A DNA stretch of 64,000 nucleotides, taken from assembly GCA_965217615.1 (NCBI GenBank), contig CBDCIT010000039.1, forward strand, positions 186,001 through 250,000. The letters are read 5' to 3'. Source of the DNA: CAVOAK01 sp965217615 (lineage in GTDB: Bacteria; Pseudomonadota; Alphaproteobacteria; UBA8366; CAVOAK01). Below are positions 1 to 8,968 of the stretch, piece by piece (position 1 is the first letter of the stretch; the number at the start of each line of letters is the position of its first letter). The position numbers and the translations under genes were made by a program. The notes under the pieces were generated by a model. It did not search any database, was not told the origin of the DNA, and saw nothing but the letters and a program-made list of their open reading frames with translations.

Positions 1-11
1 GAAATGACAAG

Positions 12-740
12 ATGGGCTTTGCCGTAGAAGACGTTTGTGAAGAGCTTAGCAGCTCTACTGACTTGGCGGCGATGAAGCGGATCGTTGACGCGCAGGTGAG
101 GAAGCTGGGCTTTGATCGGTTCGCCTATCACCTTATGCGTCCGCCTGATGGTCCGCGTATTCCGCTGGCTTTGGCCACATATCCTTCTGAGTGGACACAT
201 CGTTATACAGAGCGCGAATACGTCAATTGTGATCCTGTTGTTGGCGCCGCTGTCGGTCGCCTGTTGCCGTTTCTGTGGCGGCGGTTAGCGCGAAGTCGAT
301 ATTGCACGAAACAGCAACGAAGTATTCTGAATGAGGCGAAGGAATTTAAGCTTCGAAACGGATTTACGGTGCCAGTCCACGGGCCAGGACGGGGTGCAGC
401 AACCCTCAACGTCTCGTCTGACACATCGAGAGTTAAAGCAGAAAAACTATGGACTGAGAATAAGTTTAACCTCGTGCTGCTTGCCTTCTTTATGCACGAG
501 GCTATCGTCAGGAATATGGCGACTGGTGCGCCCGCGCCAATATTTCATTTGTCGCCACGCGAGAAAGAGTGCCTGATTTGGGCCGCGCGCGGAAAAACGG
601 CTTGGGAAATCTCGGAAATTCTAAACCTGTCCTCGGCAACGGTCGTCGGGTATCTCAAGTCGGCTATGTATAGGCTCGGCGTGTACAGCAAGACACATGC
701 AGTAGCCAAATCAATTCTACTGGGCCTGATAACTCCTTAA
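12..740 (+). CDS. LuxR-family acyl-homoserine-lactone-responsive regulator
   Basis: Quorum-sensing transcription factor of 242 residues, the usual family length. The N-terminal autoinducer-binding domain (about residues 15-165) has the conserved pocket residues W61, Y65, D74, P75, W89 and G117. The C-terminal LuxR helix-turn-helix (about 178-240) keeps E184, L188 and G194, so the nine positions invariant in TraR-type regulators are all present. It should bind a signal made by the LuxI 1.5 kb downstream, from which it is separated only by an IS1182-like element. Its TAA stop lies in the 4-bp target duplication of that element, so the coding sequence is intact. The frame is open to the window edge, so a slightly longer N-terminus cannot be excluded. 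Confidence 0.93.
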   Translation: MGFAVEDVCEELSSSTDLAAMKRIVDAQVRKLGFDRFAYHLMRPPDGPRIPLALATYPSEWTHRYTEREYVNCDPVVGAAVGRLLPFLWRRLARSRYCTKQQRSILNEAKEFKLRNGFTVPVHGPGRGAATLNVSSDTSRVKAEKLWTENKFNLVLLAFFMHEAIVRNMATGAPAPIFHLSPREKECLIWAARGKTAWEISEILNLSSATVVGYLKSAMYRLGVYSKTHAVAKSILLGLITP

Positions 741-2179
741 CAGCCCGTTGATTAAGTGGCTTTTTCCGGCTCTCACCCCCAGATGAAGAATGCGGCGGCG
801 AAAGCCGACTGGCCGCTTTGCGAACCCCCCCGTGCCACCAGCATGGCCCCGGTGGGCGTGAGCAGAACGAAAATACCGCCATATCCGCCCGCCACGGCCT
901 CCCGCGGGGTGCCGGCGCCGATGAGCTGGCGCATCAGTAACGATAGATTGTGGCCGGCGACGTGGAGCAGGTATCGCTTGTGCACATTCTCTCGCCCGCG
1001 CAGCCAGGTTCGTCGCATGCCGCCACGATCGAGGTTGTGGGCAAAGCAGCGCTCGACGATCTCGGCGCGCAGCTTGAAGGCCTCGCGGGCGACCCCGGAC
1101 TTGAGCCGCGCACGGTTGTTGGTGACCGCGCGCCGCGCCGCCTCATCACCGTGCCAGCGCGAAAAGCCGGTCTGCTTGGGCGCCGCGATCCGGGTCTTCC
1201 AGGGACTGTCGTCCAGAGCCCTCAAGACCGCCCGTGAGTGATAACCTTTGTCGGCGACGCATTCGGCCGGGTCCTCCGCCGTCGGTGCCGCATCCACCGC
1301 CCCGAGGTTTGCCTCGGCCTTCGCCAGGGTCTTGGAAAGCGTCGTGGTGTCGCCCTCATCGGCCGGGTGCAGCTCGGCCGCCACCACCGCGCCGGTGTCC
1401 AGATCCACCGCGTGCTCGGGTTTGTAGGCCAGATGCGTCGTGCCGTCCTTCATCTTGGCGATCTTGGCCTCGGGGTCGCTCTTCGAAACCCAATCCGTGT
1501 TGGAAAGCTTCTTGCCCTTGCGCTCCAGACGCGCCAGATCCTCGGCCGTGGGTGTCTCGACGCCGCTTTCCCGGGCCAGGCGCTCCAGCATCTCCCGGTA
1601 GCCTTCGCCGTTGGCGCGCCGCACGATGTTCCGCAGCGCCGCGTTGGCCTCCATGGTCGAGGCATCGACGCCGATGCGCTCGCCCTTGATCAGCCCCGCC
1701 TCGGCGATCAGCACCAGAACCCAGTCGAAGACCGCCGCGTGGACTTCATGGGGCAGGCGCGTGCGGCTCCGTGACAGCCAGGAATGGTCCGGTACCCGAT
1801 CACGGCTCCCCAGTCGCAGGAACGCCCGCAGCGAAAGCGAGTCCGAGCAGCGCCACTCCAGACCGCGCTCGCTGTCGATGCCCTCGAAGTAGCCCACCAG
1901 GTGCATCCGGAAATAGCGCCCGGGCGGCACCGAGGGCGCGCCCATCCGGGCCGCGTAATAAGGCCGGCAGCTCGCCTCGGCAAAGGCGTCGAAGCCGCCC
2001 TCGATCAGCACCGACTGCAGGCGGTCATAAAACACATGACCCGGAGAGCGCGGCATCTCCGACCAGCTCACCATCAGGTCCCCCTGACCAGCCTTCTGCC
2101 GTCCCATCGCCATCGGCAAACACCCCCTGCAAATCAGGGAACCAGAGAATCAGACGGCGCCGACTTAATCAACGGGCTG
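741..2179 (-). mobile_element. IS1182-like insertion sequence, copy 1
   Basis: Element of 1439 bp with perfect 17-bp terminal inverted repeats (cagcccgttgattaagt at 741-757 and its complement at 2163-2179). It is flanked by a 4-bp direct repeat TTAA (737-740 and 2180-2183), so the ends are exact. It contains one transposase gene on the minus strand. Two further copies lie at 33668-35110 and 60794-62237. This copy is 4-5 bp shorter than the others, mainly from a 6-bp in-frame deletion in the transposase. It inserted at the luxR stop codon, between luxR and luxI. Confidence 0.93.
773..2113 (-). CDS. IS1182-like transposase (DUF772 plus DDE domain)
   Basis: Single transposase of the IS1182 copy, 446 residues from the ATG at 2113; a TTG two codons upstream is also possible. 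The N-terminal half resembles the DUF772 transposase domain (the region with YYAARMGAPSVPPGRYFRM). The C-terminal half is a DDE-type domain including GVDASTMEANAALR, VADKGYHSRAVLRAL and an RAEIVERCFAHN segment. Compared with the copies at 33733 and 60826 it lacks two residues in the basic run after ARLER, an in-frame 6-bp loss, so it may still be active. Family assignment rests on domain pattern and could be IS5-related. Confidence 0.88.
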   Translation of the reverse strand: MAMGRQKAGQGDLMVSWSEMPRSPGHVFYDRLQSVLIEGGFDAFAEASCRPYYAARMGAPSVPPGRYFRMHLVGYFEGIDSERGLEWRCSDSLSLRAFLRLGSRDRVPDHSWLSRSRTRLPHEVHAAVFDWVLVLIAEAGLIKGERIGVDASTMEANAALRNIVRRANGEGYREMLERLARESGVETPTAEDLARLERKGKKLSNTDWVSKSDPEAKIAKMKDGTTHLAYKPEHAVDLDTGAVVAAELHPADEGDTTTLSKTLAKAEANLGAVDAAPTAEDPAECVADKGYHSRAVLRALDDSPWKTRIAAPKQTGFSRWHGDEAARRAVTNNRARLKSGVAREAFKLRAEIVERCFAHNLDRGGMRRTWLRGRENVHKRYLLHVAGHNLSLLMRQLIGAGTPREAVAGGYGGIFVLLTPTGAMLVARGGSQSGQSAFAAAFFIWG

Positions 2180-2271
2180 TTAAGCAGAGTCGATAGCCCA
2201 CATCCCAAGTTTAAGCTCGGTTTACACCCCTCAATTTTGGGGGAGTGATTAATCGCGTCTGGGTAGGTCCA

Positions 2272-2946
2272 ATGCCTATTGGAAATGGCGATTGGGCGAT
2301 TAGCTTGATTGATATATTGACCAAGGCCGAGTTACTTGGCAGCCCGTCACTTTACGATGCGATGCATCGCTTGCGGTTCCGCGTGTTCCGTAGACGCCTG
2401 AATTGGGACGTATGCGGCGAGAATGGTCTGGAGCGTGACGAGTTTGATGATCTTAATCCGCACTACGTCCTCGCAATGGACGAACACGATCGTCTTGTGG
2501 GGACATGGCGTATGTTGCCAACAACTGGTCCGTATATGTTGCAGCAAGTATTTGCGCACCTTCTCGAAGATCGTACGCCCGCATGCAGCGAACTCATTTG
2601 GGAGGGTAGCCGCTTCGCCATAGATTGCGATTACGTCGGCAGGCGGGGATTGGGCGCCCTACACAAAACCAGCGCCGAAATTTTCTGTGGTGTGGTGGAG
2701 TTCTGCATCGCTTACGGCATTAAAGAAATCGTCACAGTTTACGACCTCCGAATTGCACGACTGCTTCCACGGCTTGGTGTTCATCACAAGTGGATCAGCA
2801 GGCAGCATCGCATCGGCAATACGATTGCGATGACCGGTGCATTCGATTCGAGTGTCGCCATGCTTAGGAGTATTCGGCAAGAAACAGGAATAACCGGTTC
2901 GGTGGTTCAAAACGCCCCATGGATTCAACCACGTAAAGCAGCCTGA
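2272..2946 (+). CDS. LuxI-family acyl-homoserine-lactone synthase
   Basis: Autoinducer synthase that joins S-adenosylmethionine to an acyl donor. From the ATG at 2272 (224 residues) the family's conserved residues are present at family spacing: R35, F39, W45, D56, D59, R80, F94, E111 and R114, the last two in IWEGSRF. The ATG at 2272 has a GGTAGG ribosome-binding site about 5 bases upstream; a GTG at 2245 would add nine residues but has no spaced site. Before the IS inserted, luxR and luxI were tandem with about 60 bp between them. The CP450, exporter and ligase genes follow in the same direction. The acyl chain cannot be predicted from the sequence alone. Confidence 0.93.
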   Translation: MPIGNGDWAISLIDILTKAELLGSPSLYDAMHRLRFRVFRRRLNWDVCGENGLERDEFDDLNPHYVLAMDEHDRLVGTWRMLPTTGPYMLQQVFAHLLEDRTPACSELIWEGSRFAIDCDYVGRRGLGALHKTSAEIFCGVVEFCIAYGIKEIVTVYDLRIARLLPRLGVHHKWISRQHRIGNTIAMTGAFDSSVAMLRSIRQETGITGSVVQNAPWIQPRKAA

Positions 2947-2956
2947 GGATATTGAG

Positions 2957-3130
2957 ATGATTGTTAAAGTTGGAAAATTCGAGAGCGTAAGCCCGGAGGC
3001 GTTGCAGAAAACCCTCAAGTATCTGTACGAGAAGGCGATGCAGGCAGGCCTTCGGCTGCCGGCGCACTTCATCGGTGTTGCCGCGGAGGCCTGTGTTGAT
3101 CATACGCGTGAAGGTAACCGTCCGGCGTGA
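2957..3130 (+). CDS. Small conserved-looking ORF after luxI
   Basis: A 57-codon ORF starts 11 bases after the luxI stop. A GAGGA ribosome-binding site (2945-2949) overlaps that stop, which suggests translational coupling with luxI. The product starts MIVKVGKFESVSPEALQKTL and has no membrane segment; it is mixed charge and probably helical in the middle. I do not recognise the family. Position and coupling suggest a role with the synthase or its signal, but this is inference. The P450 start lies 60 bases downstream. Confidence 0.6.
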   Translation: MIVKVGKFESVSPEALQKTLKYLYEKAMQAGLRLPAHFIGVAAEACVDHTREGNRPA

Positions 3131-3190
3131 TCCAGGCGGACAATGGGCTCCCGCCCTAATTTCCGAATTTGGAACACGGAGGATTGTACC

Positions 3191-4582
3191 ATGGCGAATG
3201 TAGGCATAGTGGAAGACGGGCGCGCAAGCGTGCCCCGTGTCCCACAAGGTCCAGGCGCGTTTGCGACATTCGGGGCGCTGCGGGAAATGCGGCGCGATCC
3301 ACTTTCGTATTTCGTCCGGCTTTTGCATGAGAATCGCGATGCCGCTGGGTTCAGCAACGGCCTAGACCGTGTCTTAATGCTCAACAATCCGCGTTACGTT
3401 CGGCACGTCCTGCAGGACAACCATCAGAACTACCATAAGAGCAAATTCTACGAACCGCTGCGGCCGCTCCTGGGCGACGGTATTTTTCTGAGCGAGGGCA
3501 AACAATGGCTCAGCCAGCAGCGAATTGCGATGCCTGCATTCGGCGGACCTCAGTTCAGCGAAATGGCGCGCCAAATAACCGATGTCACAGCTGAGATGTT
3601 GGATAGTTGGCGCGTGAATCACGACGGCGGGGTGCCGGTAGACGTTGCCGCCGAAACGATGCGCATGACGCTTGATGCGGTCACTCGTTCCATGCTCAAC
3701 GTTCGTCTAAGCGACAAGCATGCGGCCATCTATGATGCGCTGAGCGTTATGCTTCGCGAGGCCGAGCGACGTGTTTGGTCGGTCGTAAATCTACCATTAT
3801 CCATCGCAAAGAGAGTTAACCGCGAGTATCGAGAGGCATTGCAGACGCTCGACGAAATCGTTGGTGAAATCATTGATGATCGCAGGCTGAACCCGTGCCA
3901 TGAAGGCGACCTACTCTCGACTCTGATTAAGGCATATGACAACGGAGTGGCAGCCGAAAAAAATGTTCTCCGTGATCAGGTTCTCTCGATCATTCTGTCC
4001 GGACATGAAACCACTGCGATTGCGCTGTCTTGGTCGTGTTACCTGAAATCGAAGAATCCGCAGGTTCGCCATCGCCTTGAGGCGGAAATCGATTCGGTAT
4101 TAGGCAATCGGACGCCTACTTATGGGGACCTGCCGCAGCTCACATATACGCGAATGGTGTTCGAAGAGGCCATGCGGTTATATCCGCCGGTTTGGACCAC
4201 TTCGAGGATCGCGCTGGAGGACGATTCCATTGGCGACTTGAAAATTCCGCGGCATTCGACTGTCATGTTGTGCGGTTATGCCGTCCATCGGCATCCAGAT
4301 TATTGGCAAAACCCGGACGCATTTGATCCCGAGCGATTTGCTCCCGAGCGTGTTCAGGAACGGCCCCGCTACGCCTACTTCCCGTTCGGCGGCGGGCCGC
4401 GGTCCTGTCTAGGCAGTCGCTTTGCCACCATGGAAGCACAGCTTGCCCTGGCGATGATTACCTAACGGTTTCGGCTTGAGCCTGCACCCGGCCATTCGGT
4501 CGTGCCTGAGCCGATGATCACGTTGCGGCCGCGGGATGGTGTCTGGATGAACCTAGAACAGCGTGATTCAGGTCGGCGATAG
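3191..4582 (+). pseudogene. Cytochrome P450, interrupted by an in-frame stop near its C-terminus
   Basis: Haem-thiolate monooxygenase. The start is the ATG at 3191 with GGAGG at 3179-3183. Hallmarks seen: I-helix SGHETTA, K-helix EEAMR (ExxR), the PERF segment, and the haem-ligand loop FPFGGGPRSCLG with its cysteine. A TAA at 4463-4465 ends the ORF 26 residues after the loop begins, but the same frame continues with a normal P450 C-terminus (RFRLEPAPGH, then PEPMITLRPRDG) to a TAG at 4580-4582. Family alignments usually have Q at this position, so one CAA-to-TAA change explains it. The truncated protein keeps the haem site but loses the last beta sheet and is probably inactive. The reductase partner is not in the window. 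Confidence 0.85.
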
Positions 4583-4593
4583 CGAGCAAGCCA

Positions 4594-5774
4594 ATGCCCG
4601 CGGTTCTTTCCGTCGTCTTCGTCCACTCCCTGGCGCTCGGCATCATCTATCCGATCCTGCCATTCAGGGCGCTGGCGTTGGGTGCAGACGCGCGCGGGGT
4701 GACGCTCGTTTTGTCCGTTCATTTGATGGTCATGTCGGTCGCGGCTCCCGTGTGGGGGTGGCTCAGCGACCGATTGGGACGGCAGACCGTGCTTGCAATA
4801 AATCTTGCGATTGCCGCTGCTGCGTACCTCTTGCTTGGTTGGTCGACACTATGGCCGGTACCCTTGTCGCGCGTGCGCTCGCCGGCTTCAGCGCCGCCGT
4901 ACTCCCACTCGCGCAAGCGACGATGGCCGACCTGGCGGGTCCGCGCGACAAGGCGCGGGGCATGGCATTGGTGATGGCGGCCTATGGAACTGCGTTCGTC
5001 ATCGGGCCGCTGATTGCCGGTTACAGCGCCGATGCATTGACCGCGAACTTCATGCTGGCCGCCGTCGCAGCTGCTGGATGCTCGGCCGTAGCGCTTGCGG
5101 TCTGCGTCGTCTTTCTCTCGCCGAGGGGAAGATCAGCTGCGGCGAGTGCGTGCGGGGAAGAGGTCGAACCCGGGCAACGGCGTGCAGTTGCAGGCTCGAT
5201 CTACTTCCTGGCGCCGATTCTATTTGTTTTCGTCTTCGGTTTCGTCTACGCGGGCTTCGATACGACGCTGGCGTTACGGGTCACCGATCATTTCCATTGG
5301 GGCGATAGAGAGGTCGGTTACCTGTTCGCCATCGCTGGCGCCGCGACAGCCATCTCGCAGCTCGCTCTCACCCCATGGCTTACCCGTTGGTGTGGCAAAC
5401 TCTACAGTATTGCCGTCGCCGGCGTCGCACTGATGATGGGCCTTGCGGCTATGGGTTTTGCGAAGGCGAGTTGGGCCGCGGTCGTTGGCATAGCACTTGC
5501 CGCGGCAGGCGCCGCCACCGGCGTGGTCTGTCTGCAGAGCGTGATCTCGCAGATTAGCAGAACAAGGGCGCGGGGCGCCGCGCTGGGTGTTGCGCACTCC
5601 GCGCTGACACTCGCTCGCGTTCTCGGACCCCTGTGGGCAGGCATCTGTTTCGGTGTGCTTGGAGCCGAGTGGTTTTACGTCTCCGGTGGCGCCATCATGG
5701 TAGCTGCCGTCGTTCTTTCTCAGATCCTCCGGCTAAGCCCGGCGTCCGAGCAAGCGGTCGAAGGCGCGCGATAA
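4594..5774 (+). pseudogene. MFS exporter with a frameshift after helix 3
   Basis: Major-facilitator transporter of the 12-helix drug-efflux type, about 394 residues when repaired. The first part (4594 to about 4855) gives helices 1-3 and the loop motif GWLSDRLGRQTV. The rest is in the next frame from about 4858 and starts with LVARALAGFSAAVLPL, which is helix 4. One extra base in the run ggtaccctt (4857-4865) would account for the shift. It starts 11 bases after the P450 and ends 3 bases before the ligase gene, so all three were one operon. The context suggests it exported the product of the locus. It is a pseudogene unless the base is a sequencing error. Confidence 0.8.
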
Positions 5775-5777
5775 GCC

Positions 5778-7400
5778 ATGAATATATCGAGTACGCTTGA
5801 GGCAACTGCGCGCTGCAATCCCTCGCTAACGGCGATCGTTTACGAGGGCCATCGCTACTCTTACGCGGCGATCGAGGCGCAAGCGAACAAGGTCGCCAAC
5901 GGCCTGAGCGCCCACGGGATCTCTGTTGGCGATACAGTCGCACTCATCTGTTCGACCCGGCCGGAGTTCGCCGTCTGCTATTTCGGTATCCTCAAGACCG
6001 GCGCTACCGTAGTCGCATTGTCCGACATACGCGCGCCGCACGGTGGCGTGGATACGCTATCGCGTACTGAGATAGAACGCAGATTGCGCGGCACTGCAGC
6101 GAAGGCGCTCATATGTCTGGATGGATACGCCGATACCGCGCTCGGTGAGGCGGCGATCGTCGCAGCTTCGGCCGTCGAGAACTGCCGTTCAATATGGCTT
6201 ATCCCCGGCGACGGCGAACGGCGCTGCCGAGCGCTCGGCCCGCCAACACTGGCCGACCTCATAAGAAACCAACCATCTACCTACAGAAGCGCGCAGGTCG
6301 ACCACGATGCGACGGCGACCATCCTCAGCACTTCGGGGACGACGGGAGCGCCCAAGCAAACCGAGATCACCCATTCCAACTTGCTCGCTACCGCCATCAT
6401 CAATCGCGGGGTTGGAGACTTCGGTGCTCGGCACGTGCGCATGGTGGCGCATTCGCTCCACCACATCGTTGGCCAGACGCTGTCCCTTCAATTGGGATTT
6501 CTCGGAGGTGACACACTCGTGTTGGCCGAACACTTGGAACCACGCGAACTGTTGCGGCTGATGGCGGCCGAGGGTGTGACGCACATCATGGGGCCACCGC
6601 CGATGTACGCGGCGTTAACGGAGGCACCGGGGCTGACGTCGACAATTCGCTCGCAGATCGCCGAAAGCCTGCAGATCGCGGCCACCGGTGGACAACCGCT
6701 GGAGCCCAGCCTTGGCAATGCCTTTATGATGAAGTTCGGCGAGCCACTGCGCGAGGGCTACGGCCTCACGGAAACAACGGCCACCGCGTCATGGAGTTGT
6801 CCCGACGACGAGATTCGCGACGGCTCAGCTGGTCGGCCATTGCCCGGTATATCCATCAGAGTCGCTGGCGACGACGGTGACGCGCTGCCGATCGGCGAAG
6901 CCGGCGAGATTTTGGTCAAGAGCCCCGGCGTGATGAAAGGCTATTTGGATCAGCCCGACGCCACCGCGCACGCATTCATCGACGGCTGGTTCCGGACCGG
7001 TGATGCCGGCTACCTGGACGAAAACGGCTACCTCTATGTCGAGGGGCGTCTCGACGATATGATCTTTCGCGGCGGCTACAAATTCTACCCCGCAGAAGTA
7101 GAGGATGTGTTGGGCGGCCACCCCGGGGTTCGCGGCGCGGTAGTCGTCGATGTGCCAGATGAGGCCGGCGGCGGGATATTGAAGGCTTTTGTCGTCCCGC
7201 AGGAAGGTGCTGGTGTCGATTCCGCAGCATTGCTCGATTGGATGCAGCCCCAGCTCCAGGACTGCAAGTTGCCGCGCATCATTGAAATCTGCTCATCACT
7301 TCCCGTGACCGGCACGGGAAAAGTTGCTCGGCACCTTCTATCGCGAAAAGAGCAAACCCAACAACACTGCATTCCTTGCGCACTGTTGGTCACCACGTAG
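5778..7400 (+). CDS. AMP-forming acyl-CoA synthetase / ligase (ANL superfamily)
   Basis: Adenylating enzyme of 540 residues that activates a carboxylate to acyl-AMP and then a thioester. Visible motifs: phosphate loop STSGTTGAPKQ (about residue 185), aromatic-pocket motif GYGLTETT, GWFRTGD, the hinge region GRLDDMIFRGGYKFYPAEVE, and the C-terminal catalytic lysine in PVTGTGKVAR. It lies 3 bases behind the exporter and ends in a convergent gap with the condensing-enzyme gene. Next to luxI it could supply a CoA-linked acid either to the autoinducer synthase or to the P450 pathway; this is inference. The last 17 residues are irregular, so the native C-terminus may be slightly altered. Confidence 0.9.
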   Translation: MNISSTLEATARCNPSLTAIVYEGHRYSYAAIEAQANKVANGLSAHGISVGDTVALICSTRPEFAVCYFGILKTGATVVALSDIRAPHGGVDTLSRTEIERRLRGTAAKALICLDGYADTALGEAAIVAASAVENCRSIWLIPGDGERRCRALGPPTLADLIRNQPSTYRSAQVDHDATATILSTSGTTGAPKQTEITHSNLLATAIINRGVGDFGARHVRMVAHSLHHIVGQTLSLQLGFLGGDTLVLAEHLEPRELLRLMAAEGVTHIMGPPPMYAALTEAPGLTSTIRSQIAESLQIAATGGQPLEPSLGNAFMMKFGEPLREGYGLTETTATASWSCPDDEIRDGSAGRPLPGISIRVAGDDGDALPIGEAGEILVKSPGVMKGYLDQPDATAHAFIDGWFRTGDAGYLDENGYLYVEGRLDDMIFRGGYKFYPAEVEDVLGGHPGVRGAVVVDVPDEAGGGILKAFVVPQEGAGVDSAALLDWMQPQLQDCKLPRIIEICSSLPVTGTGKVARHLLSRKEQTQQHCIPCALLVTT

Positions 7401-7460
7401 GCCGGGCAAAGCATGCAGATGGCTCATGATTCCCCGCAAATTTGGCCTCGTGAGGTCGGC

Positions 7461-8684
7461 TCAGTCGGCAAGCGTTGCCTCTGCGAGTTTGCGGAATTCG
7501 TCGTCGTTCATGAGGCGCTTGTGAATTAGGCCCCAGTCCTTGACCGCCATCAGCACTTCCATGGACTGCTCCTCGTTGGCCTGGATTTGGAACTTCGCAA
7601 GCCAATCCTTAACCGAATCTATCCCCGACCCTTTGCCCATGACGACCTCCGGCTCGCTCTGGCCGACCATGCGCGGGCGGAACGGAACGACTTCGGTTTG
7701 GTGTTCCTCGCCGCAGTTGAGTAGCCAAGTAGCGATAATTCCGGACTCGACCTTGAAGAGGTCGTCGCCGACGATAGGTCGGTTGCCCGGGACGGTTGCA
7801 CCGGAGATCTCGCGGACCAGGTCGGCGAGCGGCTTTAGCCGCTCGGTCTTGATGCCGATGTCGATGCCGTAAAGGGTAAGAAGCGCCATTACCGTTTCTT
7901 CCATCGGCACGTTGCCGGCGCGTTCGCCCAACCCCAGAACCGTTGACTGGATCACTTCGACGCCTTCAGAGACCGCCATCAAAGTGTTTGCGATGCCCAG
8001 GCCAAAATCCATGTGGAAATGCGCTTCCAGTGGCTTGTCGATGCGTGCCTTGATCGCGCGAACGAAATATCGCATGGCGTGGATCGAGGTGGCGCCCATC
8101 GTATCGACCAGGGCGAGGCCGTCCATGTGACCCTCGTTGCCGACCCGTTCGATGAGGTCGATGACCCATTTGAGGTCGGATCGCGTGAAGTCGATGGGGA
8201 AGAAGACGACTTCCAGACCGTTGTCATGCGCGAACTTTGTCGATTCGATCGAGAGATCAATTGCGCGCTCCAGTTCCCAGCGGTAGCCAAGTTCGATCAA
8301 GTGAGGGCTCGCCGGAACCTCCATGATGACACCCCCGACACCAGCATCTACGGCGCGTTTTACGTCCTCGACCATGCAGCGGGAGAACGCATAAATCTTG
8401 GGACCGAAGTTACGCTTGGCCAGCTCCTGGACGACCCTCGCATCATCTCTGGATACGACTGGCATTCCGGCTTCGATGCGATGCACACCTGCTTCAGCAA
8501 GTGCCTCGGCAATCCTGATCTTGTCGTCGAAGTCGAACGCGAGGCCGGCTTGCTGCTCGCCGTCCCGCAGGGTGACGTCATGAATTTTTATCTGCTCCGG
8601 GAAATTCCACTCCGCCGTAACCTCGGGAGCGAAGTTCCACGGACTGGTGTGCCAATTCTCGGTCTTCCACGGCGTATCGTTCAT
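7461..8684 (-). CDS. DRE-TIM metallolyase of the isopropylmalate/homocitrate-synthase type
   Basis: Acyl-CoA plus 2-oxoacid condensing enzyme (HMGL-like TIM barrel), 407 residues. The signature DVTLRDGEQ sits near residue 37, with EAGMP on strand 2, the metal-ligand motif HFHMDFGLGIAN (usual form HxHND) near residue 225, and GLGERAGN close after. There is no C-terminal LeuA regulatory domain, so it is unlikely to be the leucine-regulated LeuA. It is convergent with the ligase and divergent from marR, with 284 bp upstream. It may provide a branched or chain-extended acid to the locus. The HMD in place of HND at the metal site is a small deviation. The exact substrate is unknown. Confidence 0.85.
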   Translation of the reverse strand: MNDTPWKTENWHTSPWNFAPEVTAEWNFPEQIKIHDVTLRDGEQQAGLAFDFDDKIRIAEALAEAGVHRIEAGMPVVSRDDARVVQELAKRNFGPKIYAFSRCMVEDVKRAVDAGVGGVIMEVPASPHLIELGYRWELERAIDLSIESTKFAHDNGLEVVFFPIDFTRSDLKWVIDLIERVGNEGHMDGLALVDTMGATSIHAMRYFVRAIKARIDKPLEAHFHMDFGLGIANTLMAVSEGVEVIQSTVLGLGERAGNVPMEETVMALLTLYGIDIGIKTERLKPLADLVREISGATVPGNRPIVGDDLFKVESGIIATWLLNCGEEHQTEVVPFRPRMVGQSEPEVVMGKGSGIDSVKDWLAKFQIQANEEQSMEVLMAVKDWGLIHKRLMNDDEFRKLAEATLAD

Positions 8685-8925
8685 CGCGTAATGCTCTCCC
8701 CTCGATCACGTTTGGTGATCGCTTATCGATTGGTTTCTTGCTGACCGAATACTCCATTGCGGCACAGCCGGCCCGCTACACGGCGCCCATTGGTGCGCCA
8801 ATGTATCTACCCAAAGCGATGGTCGGCAATGCAAATTTTGGCTTCGGGCATGGACGCAGCGTACCTCGCAACCTGTGCACGAACGAAGCGATTGCGCCAG
8901 GGCGAATGAGCCTCTATTCTTTTTG

Positions 8926-8938
8926 TAAGCAATGCTTA
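8926..8938. promoter_or_regulatory. Palindromic probable MarR operator
   Basis: A perfect inverted repeat TAAGCA-A-TGCTTA lies 30 bp before the marR start. It overlaps an AT-rich stretch (about 8936-8946) that looks like a -10 region. MarR repressors commonly bind such dyads in their own promoters, so this probably autoregulates marR-emrAB. Binding is inferred. Confidence 0.55.
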
Positions 8939-8968
8939 TATTATACGTTACGTACTAAATGGTCATCG

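Noticed and set aside
8738..8968. N-terminal extension of the MarR gene
   Set aside because: The open frame upstream of 8969 crosses the promoter dyad and AT-rich region and has no MarR-like sequence.
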